Source: JAAYDS01 sp012729155 (GTDB lineage Bacteria > Chloroflexota > Anaerolineae > UBA1429). Taken from it: DNA of 64,000 nt. Each line of letters opens with the position of its first letter. Position 1 is the stretch's first letter. The position numbers were made by a program, and so were the translations under genes. Under the pieces are notes generated by a model that was not told where the DNA came from, searched no databases, and saw only the letters and a list, made by a program, of their open reading frames with translations. The stretch spans positions 3,496 through 67,495 of the forward strand of contig DAIPBO010000019.1 in NCBI GenBank assembly GCA_036774405.1, given 5' to 3'. This document shows positions 33,752-42,898 of the stretch, piece after piece.

Positions 33752-35164
33752 TTGAATCATCGACGCGTTCGCGCTAACGCCTCTCACTGCGACTCTGCCA
33801 GCGCCGCACTGCGTGCGCCAGAACGTCGCGCGCTCACCAGCGGCAATGTGTATGGCCACGTGGCCAGGCTGGCAACGCCCACAGCCATCGAGATGGCGCT
33901 CTATTCAGCCACAGGCCTGTTGCACGCCTACTGGATGGGCCAGGTGGGGCCGTTGGCCTTGGCGGCCGTGTCGATGGGCACGGCGCTGCGCACGGTGCTC
34001 ATCAGCCCGATGATGGGGCTGTCAGCGGGTGGCATGGCAGTGGTTGCCCACGAGATCGGGCGCAGCAACCGCCGCGCCGCCGACCACGCCTGTGCCCAGG
34101 TGATTGTGCTGATCTTGCTGCTGGTGCTGCCGCTGATGGCTGTGGGCCAGCTTATGGGCAGCATCTTTCTGCGATGGATGGGGGCCAGCGGCCAGGTGCT
34201 GAGCAGTGGCATTGCCTATCTGCGCGTCCTGCTGTGGGGGCTCTTTTTCATGGAATGCATGCCCACACTCAACGGTGTTATTCGTGGCTCCGGGCGGCCC
34301 GAGTTCACTCTGCGCATCACGATCATCAGCCGGGTGGCCTTCTTTGCCCTCGAGCCGGTGCTGGCCCTCGGTTGGGGACCGGTGCCACCCATGGGCGTTA
34401 TTGGTGTGGCCTGGGCCGAAATGCTGGCAAGTGTCGTTGGCGTTGCGGGCCAGGCAGTCATGCTGCTATCTGGCCGCGGCTGCCTCGCACTTCATCTGGC
34501 AGACTTGAGGCCAGACTGGCCCATGATGCGGCGCATCCTGCGGATCGCCATCCCCAACTCGGCGCAGCGGTTCTCGCCCAACCTGGCCAATGCGCTGTTT
34601 ATGCGCCTTGTGGCCGGCCTGGGCGACGCGGTGCTCGCCGGTTACAGCATCTTTGCGCAGGTGCAGATCTTTGTACAGGGGCCTGTTCAGGGGCTCCAAT
34701 CTGCCGCGGCGACCATGGTAGGGCAGAACCTGGGCGCCCGCCATCCGACGCGCGCGGCCAAGTCGGCCTGGTTTGCCGCTTATCTTGGAGGGGGCCTCTC
34801 GCTGCTGCTCTACGGTGTAACCAATCTGTTCGGTAGCCAGTTGCTGCCACTGGTGAACAGCGATCCCGCCGCGGTCGCGGCGGCTCGTGAGGTGCTGCGC
34901 TACGCACTGGCCTTTGGCCTGTTCAACGGCATCTGGCTGGTACTGGGCAACGCACTGGCGGGCGCGGGCGACGCTGTGGCGCCCACGGGAGTTAGCATCG
35001 TCTCGCTGTGGGCCGTGCAGCTGCCAGCCTGCTGGTTGCTGGCGCATCCCCTCGGGCTAGGCTCGATGGGCGTTTGGTTGGGTATGATCTTGGGGCATAT
35101 TGCCAGCGCCGCGGGCATGGCTGTGCGTTTTCGGCGTGGGCACTGGGAGACGAGCCACGTCTAG
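33752..35164 (+). CDS. MATE family multidrug/metabolite efflux protein
   Basis: A polytopic protein of up to 470 residues with about twelve membrane helices in two similar halves. The MATE pattern is visible in VARLATPTAIEMALYSATGLLHAYWMG in the first half and RIAIPNSAQRFSPNLANALF at the start of the second half, with GQNLGARHP after helix 8. The start is uncertain: TTG at 33752 is the furthest in-frame candidate downstream of the promoter and lacks a good ribosome site. Members export drugs or metabolites using Na+ or H+. It ends two bases before the convergent GNAT gene. Confidence 0.9.
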   Translation: MNHRRVRANASHCDSASAALRAPERRALTSGNVYGHVARLATPTAIEMALYSATGLLHAYWMGQVGPLALAAVSMGTALRTVLISPMMGLSAGGMAVVAHEIGRSNRRAADHACAQVIVLILLLVLPLMAVGQLMGSIFLRWMGASGQVLSSGIAYLRVLLWGLFFMECMPTLNGVIRGSGRPEFTLRITIISRVAFFALEPVLALGWGPVPPMGVIGVAWAEMLASVVGVAGQAVMLLSGRGCLALHLADLRPDWPMMRRILRIAIPNSAQRFSPNLANALFMRLVAGLGDAVLAGYSIFAQVQIFVQGPVQGLQSAAATMVGQNLGARHPTRAAKSAWFAAYLGGGLSLLLYGVTNLFGSQLLPLVNSDPAAVAAAREVLRYALAFGLFNGIWLVLGNALAGAGDAVAPTGVSIVSLWAVQLPACWLLAHPLGLGSMGVWLGMILGHIASAAGMAVRFRRGHWETSHV

Positions 35165-35165
35165 C

Positions 35166-36080
35166 TTACGTCTGTCGCCCCACGGCGCTATCGAGCTGCT
35201 TGGTGAATACCCAGTACGCTTTGTGCACAACTGCCCCGATGGCCCGAGCGTAATAGTCCACGGGCCCCGCCCAACTGATCTCGGCGTCTTGCCAGCCCTG
35301 ATCTCGCAGATCGCGCAAGCAGAGTCGCAGCAACAGGCGGCCCAGCCCCCGACGACGATGCTCCGGATGGGTGTAAGTGGGCCCGAAGCGGTTCTTGCCC
35401 GTGACGCCGTAGACGGCGAACGCGACCGGCCGCACGCCGTCAAGGGCTATAAAGGCCGAGACCGGATGGTTTTCGGCGGCTACTCGCACCTCTGTGGCAA
35501 AGGCTGTGGACTGTATCGCACCTAGCGCCGCGATCGCATCCACATCGACCGCAGCCATACGGCGGATGGTGATCCCCTGCAGGGCATAGTCTCTCTCGGC
35601 CTCGGTCGTTGCCAGATCAGTCGTGGCGAGGTCGACGTGCATATCGACTCTGGCGACGCGATCGGTCTCGTACCCGTGGCGCCAAAGGAACGATAGCGCC
35701 GGCGTCAGACGCAGGTCCACGCCCGGGTAAAAGTAGTTGGGGCCCACACCGCCGACGGTGGCTCTGCTCAGGCCCATGGAGCGCGCCTCATCCTCAAGCC
35801 TGTGCAACAGCGCCGAGCCTATGCCTCGACGCTGCCAGTGAGGATCGACCGCCAGGAATTTGACGACCAGGGCATCATCGCGAACACAGCCCACCGCAAA
35901 GCCGGTCATAGCAGTGCCCGAGATGGCGGCCAGCCGCAGAGATTGTAGTGAGGTGGTGTCTCCCGTCGTGAGCCGCGCAAAAGCGTCGGCATCGAGGGTG
36001 CTGTCATAGTCTAGCGCGGCGAACACGGCGAGGGCCTGGGGCGCGAGGCCCTCGCTCAAGAGGCAGATCTCGTGTTTCAT
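35166..36080 (-). CDS. Tandem GNAT acetyltransferase
   Basis: A 304-residue protein with two GNAT domains. The first (about 1-140) has LAVDPHWQRRGIGSALLHRL, the second (about 165-290) has TYTHPEHRRRGLGRLLLRLC; both acetyl-CoA loops (R-x-x-G-x-G/A) are intact. The ATG at 36080 overlaps the ATPase stop in ATGA, so the nine-codon longer reading is less likely. It is the last gene of the coupled minus-strand run. The acceptor is unknown, and coupling to a cation ATPase is unusual. Confidence 0.85.
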   Translation of the reverse strand: MKHEICLLSEGLAPQALAVFAALDYDSTLDADAFARLTTGDTTSLQSLRLAAISGTAMTGFAVGCVRDDALVVKFLAVDPHWQRRGIGSALLHRLEDEARSMGLSRATVGGVGPNYFYPGVDLRLTPALSFLWRHGYETDRVARVDMHVDLATTDLATTEAERDYALQGITIRRMAAVDVDAIAALGAIQSTAFATEVRVAAENHPVSAFIALDGVRPVAFAVYGVTGKNRFGPTYTHPEHRRRGLGRLLLRLCLRDLRDQGWQDAEISWAGPVDYYARAIGAVVHKAYWVFTKQLDSAVGRQT

Positions 36081-38869
36081 GTGGCTTGAGCTCTGGCTCG
36101 TCGCCAACGGCCGATGAATTTGGCAGCTTCAACCACGACGAACAGCACCGAGCTCAAGGCAAAGCTCGCCAGCAGCTGCCCAGGCGTCAGCGCGGTGGTG
36201 TCGAAAATGCCCTGTAAGAACGGCGTATAGACGACCGCCAGTTGCAGCAGGATGGTCAGCAGCACCGCGAGCAGCAGAGGCCGGTTGGAGCCGATGCCCA
36301 GCGTAAAGAGCGACTGGTGATCAGAGCGTACAGCCAGCGCATTACCCATTTGTGCCAGGCTCAGGACAGTAAAGACCATCGTCTGCCAGATGCGATCATC
36401 TTCCCAGCCGAAATGGTTACCGACGTATTCCGTGGCGAGGCATATGGCGCCCAATAACAGGCCAACCCACAGAATGTAGCTGCCGGTCCCGCGCGCCAGC
36501 ACGCTTTCTCCAGGTGGGTGGGGAGGTCGATCCATGGTGTCGGGTGCCGTTGGCTCGACGCCCAACGCCAGGCCTGGCAGGCCGTCCGTTACCAGGTTGA
36601 TCCATAGCAGCTGCACTGCTGTGAGCGGCAGTGGCATGCCCAGCAACGGGGCCATCAACATCAAAAAGATCTCGCCGACGTTGCTCGACACGATGTACTT
36701 GACGAATTTGCGGATGTTCTCATAGATCGTGCGCCCCTCTTCGATGGCGTTCACGATGGTGGCAAAGTTGTCGTCGAGCAGCACCATATCAGCGGCCTCT
36801 TTGCTCACATCGGTGCCGGTGATGCCCATGGCCACGCCGATATCGGCGCGTTTGAGCGCAGGTGCATCGTTCACGCCGTCGCCGGTCATGGCCACAAAGT
36901 GTCCCTTGCGCTTGAGTGCCTCGACGATCTTGACTTTGTGCTCGGGGCTGACGCGTGCATAGACGGAGACATCCTCGACCACGCCCTCGAGCTCGTCTAC
37001 CGACATCTCCTCGAGCCGTCGCCCTGTGATGACCCGCTCCATGGGGGCATCTGCGCTGACGATGCCCAACTCTCGCGCGACGTTCAGTGCCGTCAATGGG
37101 TGGTCGCCGGTGATCATCACGGGTCGGATCCCTGCCGTCCGGCACTCGTCCACTGCTTGCTTGACCTCTGGCCGCGGAGGGTCGATCATGCCCATCAACC
37201 CCACAAAGATCAGGTCGGACTCTACGACGCCGGCATTGCTGGTGTTGGGTACCTTATCCCACCCGCGGTAGGCGCCGGCCAACACGCGCATCCCCCCTTG
37301 AGCCAGCGACTCGTTGGCGCTTGCGATGCGCTCTCGCCAGTGGTCGTCAAGGGGCACCACCTCGCCTGCGTCGTAGACCCGCGTGCAGATGTCCAGTAGG
37401 CCATCAGGGGCGCCCTTGGTGAAGGCGATATAATCGTTCGCGGGCAGCACTCGCAGCACGCAGTCCACGGGATTACCATCATCGCAGTCTCGCGCCGAAG
37501 GGATGGCGTGGACCGTCGTCATGCGTTTGCGTTCCGATGAAAAGGGTACCTCAGCTACTCGCGGTAGCAGCGTCTCCATGTGTGACTTCCACATGCCCTT
37601 TTGTGCTGCGACCACAACCAGCGCCCCTTCGGTCGGATCACCCACGGCACGATACTCCTCAGACCGGTCGGGGTTGGGCTCGAGTGCAGCGTCGTTACAG
37701 AGCGCCCCCGTCGCTAACAGGAGAGCATGATGCTCGTCGGGCTTGCCGAGCGGAGCGCTACCCGGCGTGAGCAGGGCGCCTGCGGTGCTCAACTGCGCCA
37801 CCAACTCCATGCGCGAGCCGGCGATGTCGAGCACCGTCACGGTCATGCGGTTCTCGGTGAGCGTACCGGTCTTGTCTGAGCAGATGGTAGTGACTGATCC
37901 CAGCGTCTCGACGGCCGGCAGCTTGCGAATGAGCGCCTGCCGCTTGATCATCCGCTGACTGCCCAGAGCCAGCGCAATGGTCACCACCGCCGGCAAGCCT
38001 TCGGGCACCGCGGCCACCGCCAGGCTCACAGCGGTGATGAACATTTCAGTGACCGAGCGGCCGGCGATGGCGATGCCCACGACAAATACGGCTGCGCAGA
38101 TCGCCAAGGCCGCTGTAGCGAGCCATTTGCCCAGCTCGCCCATGCGGCGCTGCAGTGGCGTGGTTTCGTGGCCCGTATCTTGCAGCATGTGGGCGATGTG
38201 GCCGAGTTCGGTGCTCATCCCCGTCGCTGTGACCACGGCTGTCCCCCGCCCATACACGGCTGTGGTGCCCATAAAGACCATGTTCAGACGGTCGCCGACG
38301 GTGAGATCTCCGCCGAGCGGTGCAATCGATTTCTCCGCGGGAAGAGACTCTCCGGTGAGCGCGGCCTCTTCGATGCGCAGATTCGCCGATTCGATGAGCC
38401 GCGCATCGGCAGGAACACGCAGCCCGGCGTCCACGTAGATGACGTCGCCCGGTACTAACTGCGTGGCCTCTATCTCTTGGGTGACGCCGTCTCGTCTGAC
38501 CCGAACATGCGACACGGCCAGCTGCCGTAGAGCGGCCATGGCACGCTCCGCGCGGTATTCCTGGGTAAAGCCCAGGATCGCGTTGAGCACCACGATTACC
38601 ATGATCATGATGGCGTCGGTGAACGACTCATGGGGGTCAAACAGCGCGATGATGAAAGAGATGATGGCAGCCGCGAGCAGCACGATGACCATCACCTCGG
38701 TGAACTGGCCCAAAAAGATGAGCCAGGGGTTGCGCGTCTCTTGCTCCTCGAGCTGGTTGAGCCCGTACTGCTCTAGGCGCCTCGTGACCTCCTGACTGCT
38801 CAGCCCTTGATGAGAGGTTTCGAGGGCATCCAGCGTCGTCTCGATATCTCGCTCGTACCACTCTGTCAT
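36077..38869 (-). CDS. P-type cation ATPase, SERCA/PMCA-like calcium transporter
   Basis: A 930-residue P2-type ATPase. The N-terminal cation ATPase domain starts WYERDIETTLDALETS. TGES lies at 172-175, the ion-binding VPEGLPA in M4 at about 288-294, the phosphorylated Asp332 in SDKTGTLTEN, and the hinge TGDGVNDAPALK near residue 645; ten membrane helices are visible. M4 EGLP and M6 NLVTDGLP are typical of Ca-ATPases. GGGAGG precedes the ATG at 38869. The 44-codon upstream extension overlaps murI and is discarded. Ca2+ (or Mn2+) export is the likely role. Confidence 0.94.
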   Translation of the reverse strand: MTEWYERDIETTLDALETSHQGLSSQEVTRRLEQYGLNQLEEQETRNPWLIFLGQFTEVMVIVLLAAAIISFIIALFDPHESFTDAIMIMVIVVLNAILGFTQEYRAERAMAALRQLAVSHVRVRRDGVTQEIEATQLVPGDVIYVDAGLRVPADARLIESANLRIEEAALTGESLPAEKSIAPLGGDLTVGDRLNMVFMGTTAVYGRGTAVVTATGMSTELGHIAHMLQDTGHETTPLQRRMGELGKWLATAALAICAAVFVVGIAIAGRSVTEMFITAVSLAVAAVPEGLPAVVTIALALGSQRMIKRQALIRKLPAVETLGSVTTICSDKTGTLTENRMTVTVLDIAGSRMELVAQLSTAGALLTPGSAPLGKPDEHHALLLATGALCNDAALEPNPDRSEEYRAVGDPTEGALVVVAAQKGMWKSHMETLLPRVAEVPFSSERKRMTTVHAIPSARDCDDGNPVDCVLRVLPANDYIAFTKGAPDGLLDICTRVYDAGEVVPLDDHWRERIASANESLAQGGMRVLAGAYRGWDKVPNTSNAGVVESDLIFVGLMGMIDPPRPEVKQAVDECRTAGIRPVMITGDHPLTALNVARELGIVSADAPMERVITGRRLEEMSVDELEGVVEDVSVYARVSPEHKVKIVEALKRKGHFVAMTGDGVNDAPALKRADIGVAMGITGTDVSKEAADMVLLDDNFATIVNAIEEGRTIYENIRKFVKYIVSSNVGEIFLMLMAPLLGMPLPLTAVQLLWINLVTDGLPGLALGVEPTAPDTMDRPPHPPGESVLARGTGSYILWVGLLLGAICLATEYVGNHFGWEDDRIWQTMVFTVLSLAQMGNALAVRSDHQSLFTLGIGSNRPLLLAVLLTILLQLAVVYTPFLQGIFDTTALTPGQLLASFALSSVLFVVVEAAKFIGRWRRARAQAT

Positions 38870-38897
38870 GATCACCTCCCAACGAGAGCCGGGCAGA

Positions 38898-39746
38898 CTA
38901 CTTTTCGTAACGAGTTGTGTCAGATTCACCAAGCACGCCTTGCTGCCATGCGACGTGCGTCGTCTCCAGGTCGACCCCCAGCAGTTGGCTGGCCGCGGCA
39001 CGCACAGCCCCAGCAGGCCCTGTGCTCACTATTCGTGTGCGCCCAGCATTCGAGCCCTGAGCCAGGAGCCCGCGCTGGGCCAGCACTCTGCCGGTCTGGC
39101 GCGCGACGGCCTCGCTGGGCTCAAAGATGCGGAGGCGCGCGTCGCTGACAGTGTCGATGGCCTCGCGCAAGAAGGGATAGTGTGTGCAGCCGAGCACCAG
39201 GGCATCAGCGCCGCCTTCGAGCATGGGCGCGAGACAGGGACGCAGCGCGTCGACCGCCGCCTGCGCACGGGCCTCGCCACGTTCGACTAGCTCGACAAGT
39301 CCTGGGCAGACCACGCTAATCACCTGCACACCGTGGGCATGATCGCGCACGACGTCTTGATAGAGGTTGCCCTGTAGCGTCATCGGGGTGGCCAGCACGC
39401 CCACTACACCGCTCCGCGACCAGGTAGCTGCCGGCTTGACGGCAGGCACCATCCCTACGATGGGCGCCTCGGGCCATGTGTCGCGCAGCCGTTGGAGGGC
39501 CGCTGCCGAGGCCGTGTTGCAGGCTACGACGATGGCCTTGGCGCCATGATCGAATAGATAACGGGCAATGCCCAGAGAGAGCGACTGGATCTCTGCCGGT
39601 GCACGCGGGCCATAGGGACAGTTGGCCGTGTCGGCCACGTAGAGAACATCCTCTGAAGGCAACTGCTGCCACAGCGCCTGTACAACAGAGAGACCGCCGA
39701 CGCCAGAGTCGAACACGCCGATGGGGCGTTCACAGCCTGCGTTCAT
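38898..39746 (-). CDS. murI: Glutamate racemase
   Basis: A 282-residue racemase making D-glutamate for peptidoglycan. It starts IGVFDSGVGGLSV; the two catalytic cysteines are Cys76 in ACNTASAAAL and Cys187 in GCTHYPFL, with ADTANCPYG between. Its ATG overlaps the stop of the PuuD-like gene in ATGA, and the Ca-ATPase start is 28 bases downstream. D-glutamate synthesis implies a peptidoglycan cell wall in this organism, consistent with the LysM protein elsewhere in the window. Confidence 0.96.
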   Translation of the reverse strand: MNAGCERPIGVFDSGVGGLSVVQALWQQLPSEDVLYVADTANCPYGPRAPAEIQSLSLGIARYLFDHGAKAIVVACNTASAAALQRLRDTWPEAPIVGMVPAVKPAATWSRSGVVGVLATPMTLQGNLYQDVVRDHAHGVQVISVVCPGLVELVERGEARAQAAVDALRPCLAPMLEGGADALVLGCTHYPFLREAIDTVSDARLRIFEPSEAVARQTGRVLAQRGLLAQGSNAGRTRIVSTGPAGAVRAAASQLLGVDLETTHVAWQQGVLGESDTTRYEK

Positions 39747-40486
39747 GGTTGCGCCGCCCGCCGCACCAGTGCCCGAAAGAGGCTAGCCATGCAATCGTGC
39801 CGCGACGCCAGATCCTCCGGATGCCACTGCACGCCGAGTGCAAAGGCAGAGTTGCTGCTGGCCAACTCGAGCGCCTCGATGACGCCGTCAGGCGCCCTGG
39901 CCGCGGCACAAAAGTCGGGTGGTGGCGTGTCAACCGCCTGGTGGTGGCGGCTATTCACATGCACCTCGTCGCCAACGCCAAGGCCGAGCGCCCACGCGAG
40001 CTGCCCCGAGTGCTCGAGTGCCACAGTATGGCTGAGATGATCGCGCGGACGCCCTGGTTGATGTCGGTGGTCGAGAGCGCATGGCAGGTTTGTCTGGATA
40101 TCCTGGTGAAGCGTGCCGCCGGCCGCTATGCAGAGTAGCTGCGCACCGCGACAGATCGAGAGCAGCGGCATACCGTGTTCAAGGGCTGCCTGCACCAGAG
40201 CGATCTCGGTCAGGTCGCGAGCACGATCGACACCCTGCACGAGGGCTGTCGCGCTCTGCCCGTAGAACTCGGGCAGCACATCTCCGCCGCCCGCCAGCAG
40301 CAGCCCATCGAACGCGTCCAACCGTGCCACCAGGGCAGTCGGATCGTCGTCTGGGGGCAGCAACACTGGCACCCCGCCGGCTGCGTATATGGCAGCCACA
40401 TAGGCCGCGCCCAGAGCATAGAGCGAGGTGGCCCCATCAGTCGGCGAGCCCAGCGGAATGGCGATCAGCGGCGGGCAGGCGCTCAT
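39743..40486 (-). CDS. Class I glutamine amidotransferase-like hydrolase (PuuD family)
   Basis: A 247-residue protein of the gamma-glutamyl-GABA hydrolase (peptidase C26) group. The nucleophile is Cys112 in SICRGAQLL; the His/Glu pair is in GVQWHPED near the C-terminus; LLAGGGDVLPEFYG is the oxyanion-side loop. The ATG at 40486 overlaps the NUDIX stop in ATGA, so the 13-codon longer frame is unlikely. It cleaves gamma-glutamyl amides. The neighbouring murI also handles glutamate, but a shared pathway is only a suggestion. Confidence 0.9.
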   Translation of the reverse strand: MSACPPLIAIPLGSPTDGATSLYALGAAYVAAIYAAGGVPVLLPPDDDPTALVARLDAFDGLLLAGGGDVLPEFYGQSATALVQGVDRARDLTEIALVQAALEHGMPLLSICRGAQLLCIAAGGTLHQDIQTNLPCALDHRHQPGRPRDHLSHTVALEHSGQLAWALGLGVGDEVHVNSRHHQAVDTPPPDFCAAARAPDGVIEALELASSNSAFALGVQWHPEDLASRHDCMASLFRALVRRAAQP

Positions 40487-41010
40487 GGGGCGGCCTCCGA
40501 TCGCGCGCGCTGCTCGGCAGCCCAACGCCGCAACACTCGCCGATGCGTCTCAAAAGCGATCGATGCAGGCAGCTGCTCTGGCGCAAAAAAGCAGGCTTCT
40601 GAGGCATCGTCGCCTGGGCGGGTCACGACCGAATCCGCATGCGCCGCATACAAAAGCAGCACGCCAAACGGCTCTTGCTCGCCTCCAAAGGTATCGATAG
40701 TCAGCAGACCATCGAGCTGGGCCTGCACGCCGCTCTCTTCGAGCGTCTCGCGCAGGGCGGTCTCCTCAGGGTGTTCGCCTACCTCGGCGTAACCTGCAGG
40801 CAGTGCCCAGTAACCCTCGCGAGGAGCAACAGCCCGGCGTACGAGCAGCACCTGGCCGCGTACATTGACCAGCGTGCCTGCTGCCACGATCGGATTGACA
40901 TAATGCGTCTTACCGCAAGAGACGCACACGGCACGAGTGCGACCGTCACGCAGAGCCGGCTCGAGACGGCCCCCACAGCTGCTGCAGAAATGCAACGCCT
41001 CTACCGCCAT
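40483..41010 (-). CDS. NUDIX hydrolase with N-terminal zinc ribbon
   Basis: A 175-residue protein. A four-Cys zinc ribbon (CSSCGG...CVSCGK) at about 8-33 precedes the NUDIX fold, whose box GYAEVGEHPEETALRETLEE fits GX5EX7REUXEEXGU. NudC-type NADH pyrophosphatases have the same ribbon but are longer, so this may hydrolyse ADP-ribose, NADH or another nucleoside diphosphate. The ATG at 41010 has AGGTGG upstream; a GTG at 41019 is also possible and would abut the preceding aldo/keto reductase stop. Confidence 0.88.
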   Translation of the reverse strand: MAVEALHFCSSCGGRLEPALRDGRTRAVCVSCGKTHYVNPIVAAGTLVNVRGQVLLVRRAVAPREGYWALPAGYAEVGEHPEETALRETLEESGVQAQLDGLLTIDTFGGEQEPFGVLLLYAAHADSVVTRPGDDASEACFFAPEQLPASIAFETHRRVLRRWAAEQRARSEAAP

Positions 41011-41019
41011 GGCGCCCAC

Positions 41020-42000
41020 CTAGTCGTTGCGATCGTACACCTGATCTCGGCCCACCCAGCGGCCCGAGGCGATGGCAGGAATCGTGCTACGTTCCTCAGC
41101 GGTGAGCTGTAGATCGAGGCCGGTCAGTGTGTCGTTGAGTTGTTCGAGATTGCGCGCGCCCAGAATGGGGCAGGTGATCCTGGGCTCGGCCAGCACCCAG
41201 GCGAGCGCAAGCGCTGCCGGCGACACCCCTCTGTCGGCGGCTGCCGTCACAAAGCCGTCGACGATGACGAGCGCTTCATCGGTAAAGTAGCGCTCATAAT
41301 ACGCCTGGAACGCCTCGAGGCGTGCGCCGGCGGGCAAAAGGTTGCGCCCATACTTGCCGGTCAGCATACCGCCAGCAAGCGGGTTGTAGCTGATAACGCC
41401 GAGTTCCTCGGCCTGGCACAGCTCGAGCAACTCGAGCTCGATGCTGCGGTTGAGCGCATTGTACAGCGGTTGTAGGCTGATGAACTCGGTGAGGCCAGCC
41501 TGGCGGGCTTTGTAGAGAAACTCGGCCAGGTGCCACGCCTTGAGATTTGAGCAACCTATGTAGCGAACCTTGCCCTGGCGGACGAGATCATCGAGTGCGC
41601 GAAGAGTCTCATCGCTGGGCGTGTTGGGGTCCCAGCGATGGATCTGATAGAGATCGATGATGTCGGTCTGCAGGCGTCGCAGGCTGTCCTCGACAGCGCG
41701 TTGTATGTGGATGCGTGACAGCCCGCCGTCGTTGGGGCCCGAGCCCATGGTCGCATACACCTTGCTGGCCAGCACGATCTGCTGGCGATTCCCACGCTCC
41801 TGTAGCCAGCGACCAACAATCCGTTCGGATCCCCCGGTCGAGTACTGATCGGCGGTATCGACAAACGTGCCGCCGACCTCGACAAAGCGATCGAGGATGG
41901 CAAACGAGGTCTCTACGTCTGCCTCGCGGCCAAAGGTCATGGTACCCATGCACAGGCGCGAGACACGCAGTCCCGACCGCCCCAGCCGTACATACTCCAT
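41020..42000 (-). CDS. Aldo/keto reductase
   Basis: A 326-residue NADPH-dependent (beta/alpha)8 reductase. The catalytic tetrad is seen as Asp and Tyr in FVDTADQYSTGGSE, Lys in LASKVY and His in LYQIHRWDP. The cofactor site is near the C-terminus (PILGARNLEQL). It resembles the AKR groups acting on sugars or small carbonyls. GAGGAG precedes the ATG. It starts 38 bases after the DOMON lipoprotein stop and so probably shares that gene's promoter. Confidence 0.93.
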   Translation of the reverse strand: MEYVRLGRSGLRVSRLCMGTMTFGREADVETSFAILDRFVEVGGTFVDTADQYSTGGSERIVGRWLQERGNRQQIVLASKVYATMGSGPNDGGLSRIHIQRAVEDSLRRLQTDIIDLYQIHRWDPNTPSDETLRALDDLVRQGKVRYIGCSNLKAWHLAEFLYKARQAGLTEFISLQPLYNALNRSIELELLELCQAEELGVISYNPLAGGMLTGKYGRNLLPAGARLEAFQAYYERYFTDEALVIVDGFVTAAADRGVSPAALALAWVLAEPRITCPILGARNLEQLNDTLTGLDLQLTAEERSTIPAIASGRWVGRDQVYDRND

Positions 42001-42038
42001 ATATCTCGCTCCTCTGCGACCTGCTGGCCGCTCAGCTA

Positions 42039-42800
42039 TTACTCTACTGCATCGAGGGTTATCTCGGTTGCGGCCCGCCAGGTGTGCGCCGCAGTGAACG
42101 CATCGCCGCTGCCCAGCGCTACCAACACTGCATACGTTTCGCCCACTGTGAGTGCCTTGTCGTAGGCGTCGCCCGAATCCAGCGGGATCTGAAACTCGAT
42201 CAACGTTAGACCATCTCGCTCAGCGCCCGCATGCGCGATCACGTCTGCCGTGCCGCCAAGTTCGGTGTCCTCGGGGTGGTTGGGGCCCACGGGGGCCATG
42301 CCAAAGGCATCCCAAATGACCGCCTCGCCGTCGATCACCGCGCCAACGACGTAGTTGGCCCCCTGCATGCGGTTCTCGGGGTCGAAGCCCACCGAGATCC
42401 AGCCGGTCGTGAGGCCCTGCATGGCCACGTACAGATGCTCCGAGTCGTTGGACCAACGCAGAACAAAGTCGTCGACCAGCTTCTCGTGGCGATACTCGAC
42501 GGGGTCTATCGTGCCGTCGATACGCGGCATGGCTGCGCCCTGCTCGGGTTCTTGCGGCGGCTCAGGATAGTCTGACGTCGGCTGCGATGCCTGCTCGGGA
42601 GCGGGCAGCGGATACGCCTCATCCTCGTCAGCGGGCTCTGGTGTCGTCGTGGGCACGAGCGTCGGTGGCTGTTCAGCCGCCTCGGGCGTTGCTGTTGCAG
42701 CCGCTATGGCGGTGGCGGTGGGCTCGGGCGCCGGCTTTGTGCAACCCATCACCACCAGAATCAACGCCAGCAGGGCGCCAACGATGCGGAGCGTTCTCAT
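42039..42800 (-). CDS. DOMON-domain lipoprotein
   Basis: A 253-residue exported protein. Residues 1-20 form a lipoprotein signal with the lipobox VVMGC (Cys20). A Thr/Pro/Glu-rich linker to about residue 88 leads to a DOMON-like beta sandwich (about 95-250): DDFVLRWSNDSEHLYVAMQG, TGWISVGFDPENRMQGANYV and GAERDGLTLIEFQIPL. DOMON domains bind haem or sugar; the Met/His haem ligands cannot be assigned with certainty, though GWISVGFDPENRM is the usual Met position. Its promoter is clear. It could serve extracytoplasmic electron transfer. Confidence 0.83.
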   Translation of the reverse strand: MRTLRIVGALLALILVVMGCTKPAPEPTATAIAAATATPEAAEQPPTLVPTTTPEPADEDEAYPLPAPEQASQPTSDYPEPPQEPEQGAAMPRIDGTIDPVEYRHEKLVDDFVLRWSNDSEHLYVAMQGLTTGWISVGFDPENRMQGANYVVGAVIDGEAVIWDAFGMAPVGPNHPEDTELGGTADVIAHAGAERDGLTLIEFQIPLDSGDAYDKALTVGETYAVLVALGSGDAFTAAHTWRAATEITLDAVE

Positions 42801-42855
42801 AGAAACGACCTCCTCACTGTAATGTCACAAGCATGAGCCATCATCATTGCTGTTT

Positions 42856-42884
42856 ATTCTAGCCAACGGCCTGCGGTTGGGCAA
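42856..42884 (-). promoter_or_regulatory. Promoter of the DOMON lipoprotein and following genes
   Basis: Minus-strand TTGCCC (42884-42879), 17-base spacer, TAGAAT (42861-42856). The next six genes follow without an obvious terminator. Confidence 0.7.
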
Positions 42885-42898
42885 GGCAGCCTGGGCAT

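Noticed and set aside
38870..39001. 44-codon N-terminal extension of the Ca-ATPase
   Set aside because: It overlaps the end of murI, and the ATG at 38869 has an excellent ribosome site and family N-terminus.
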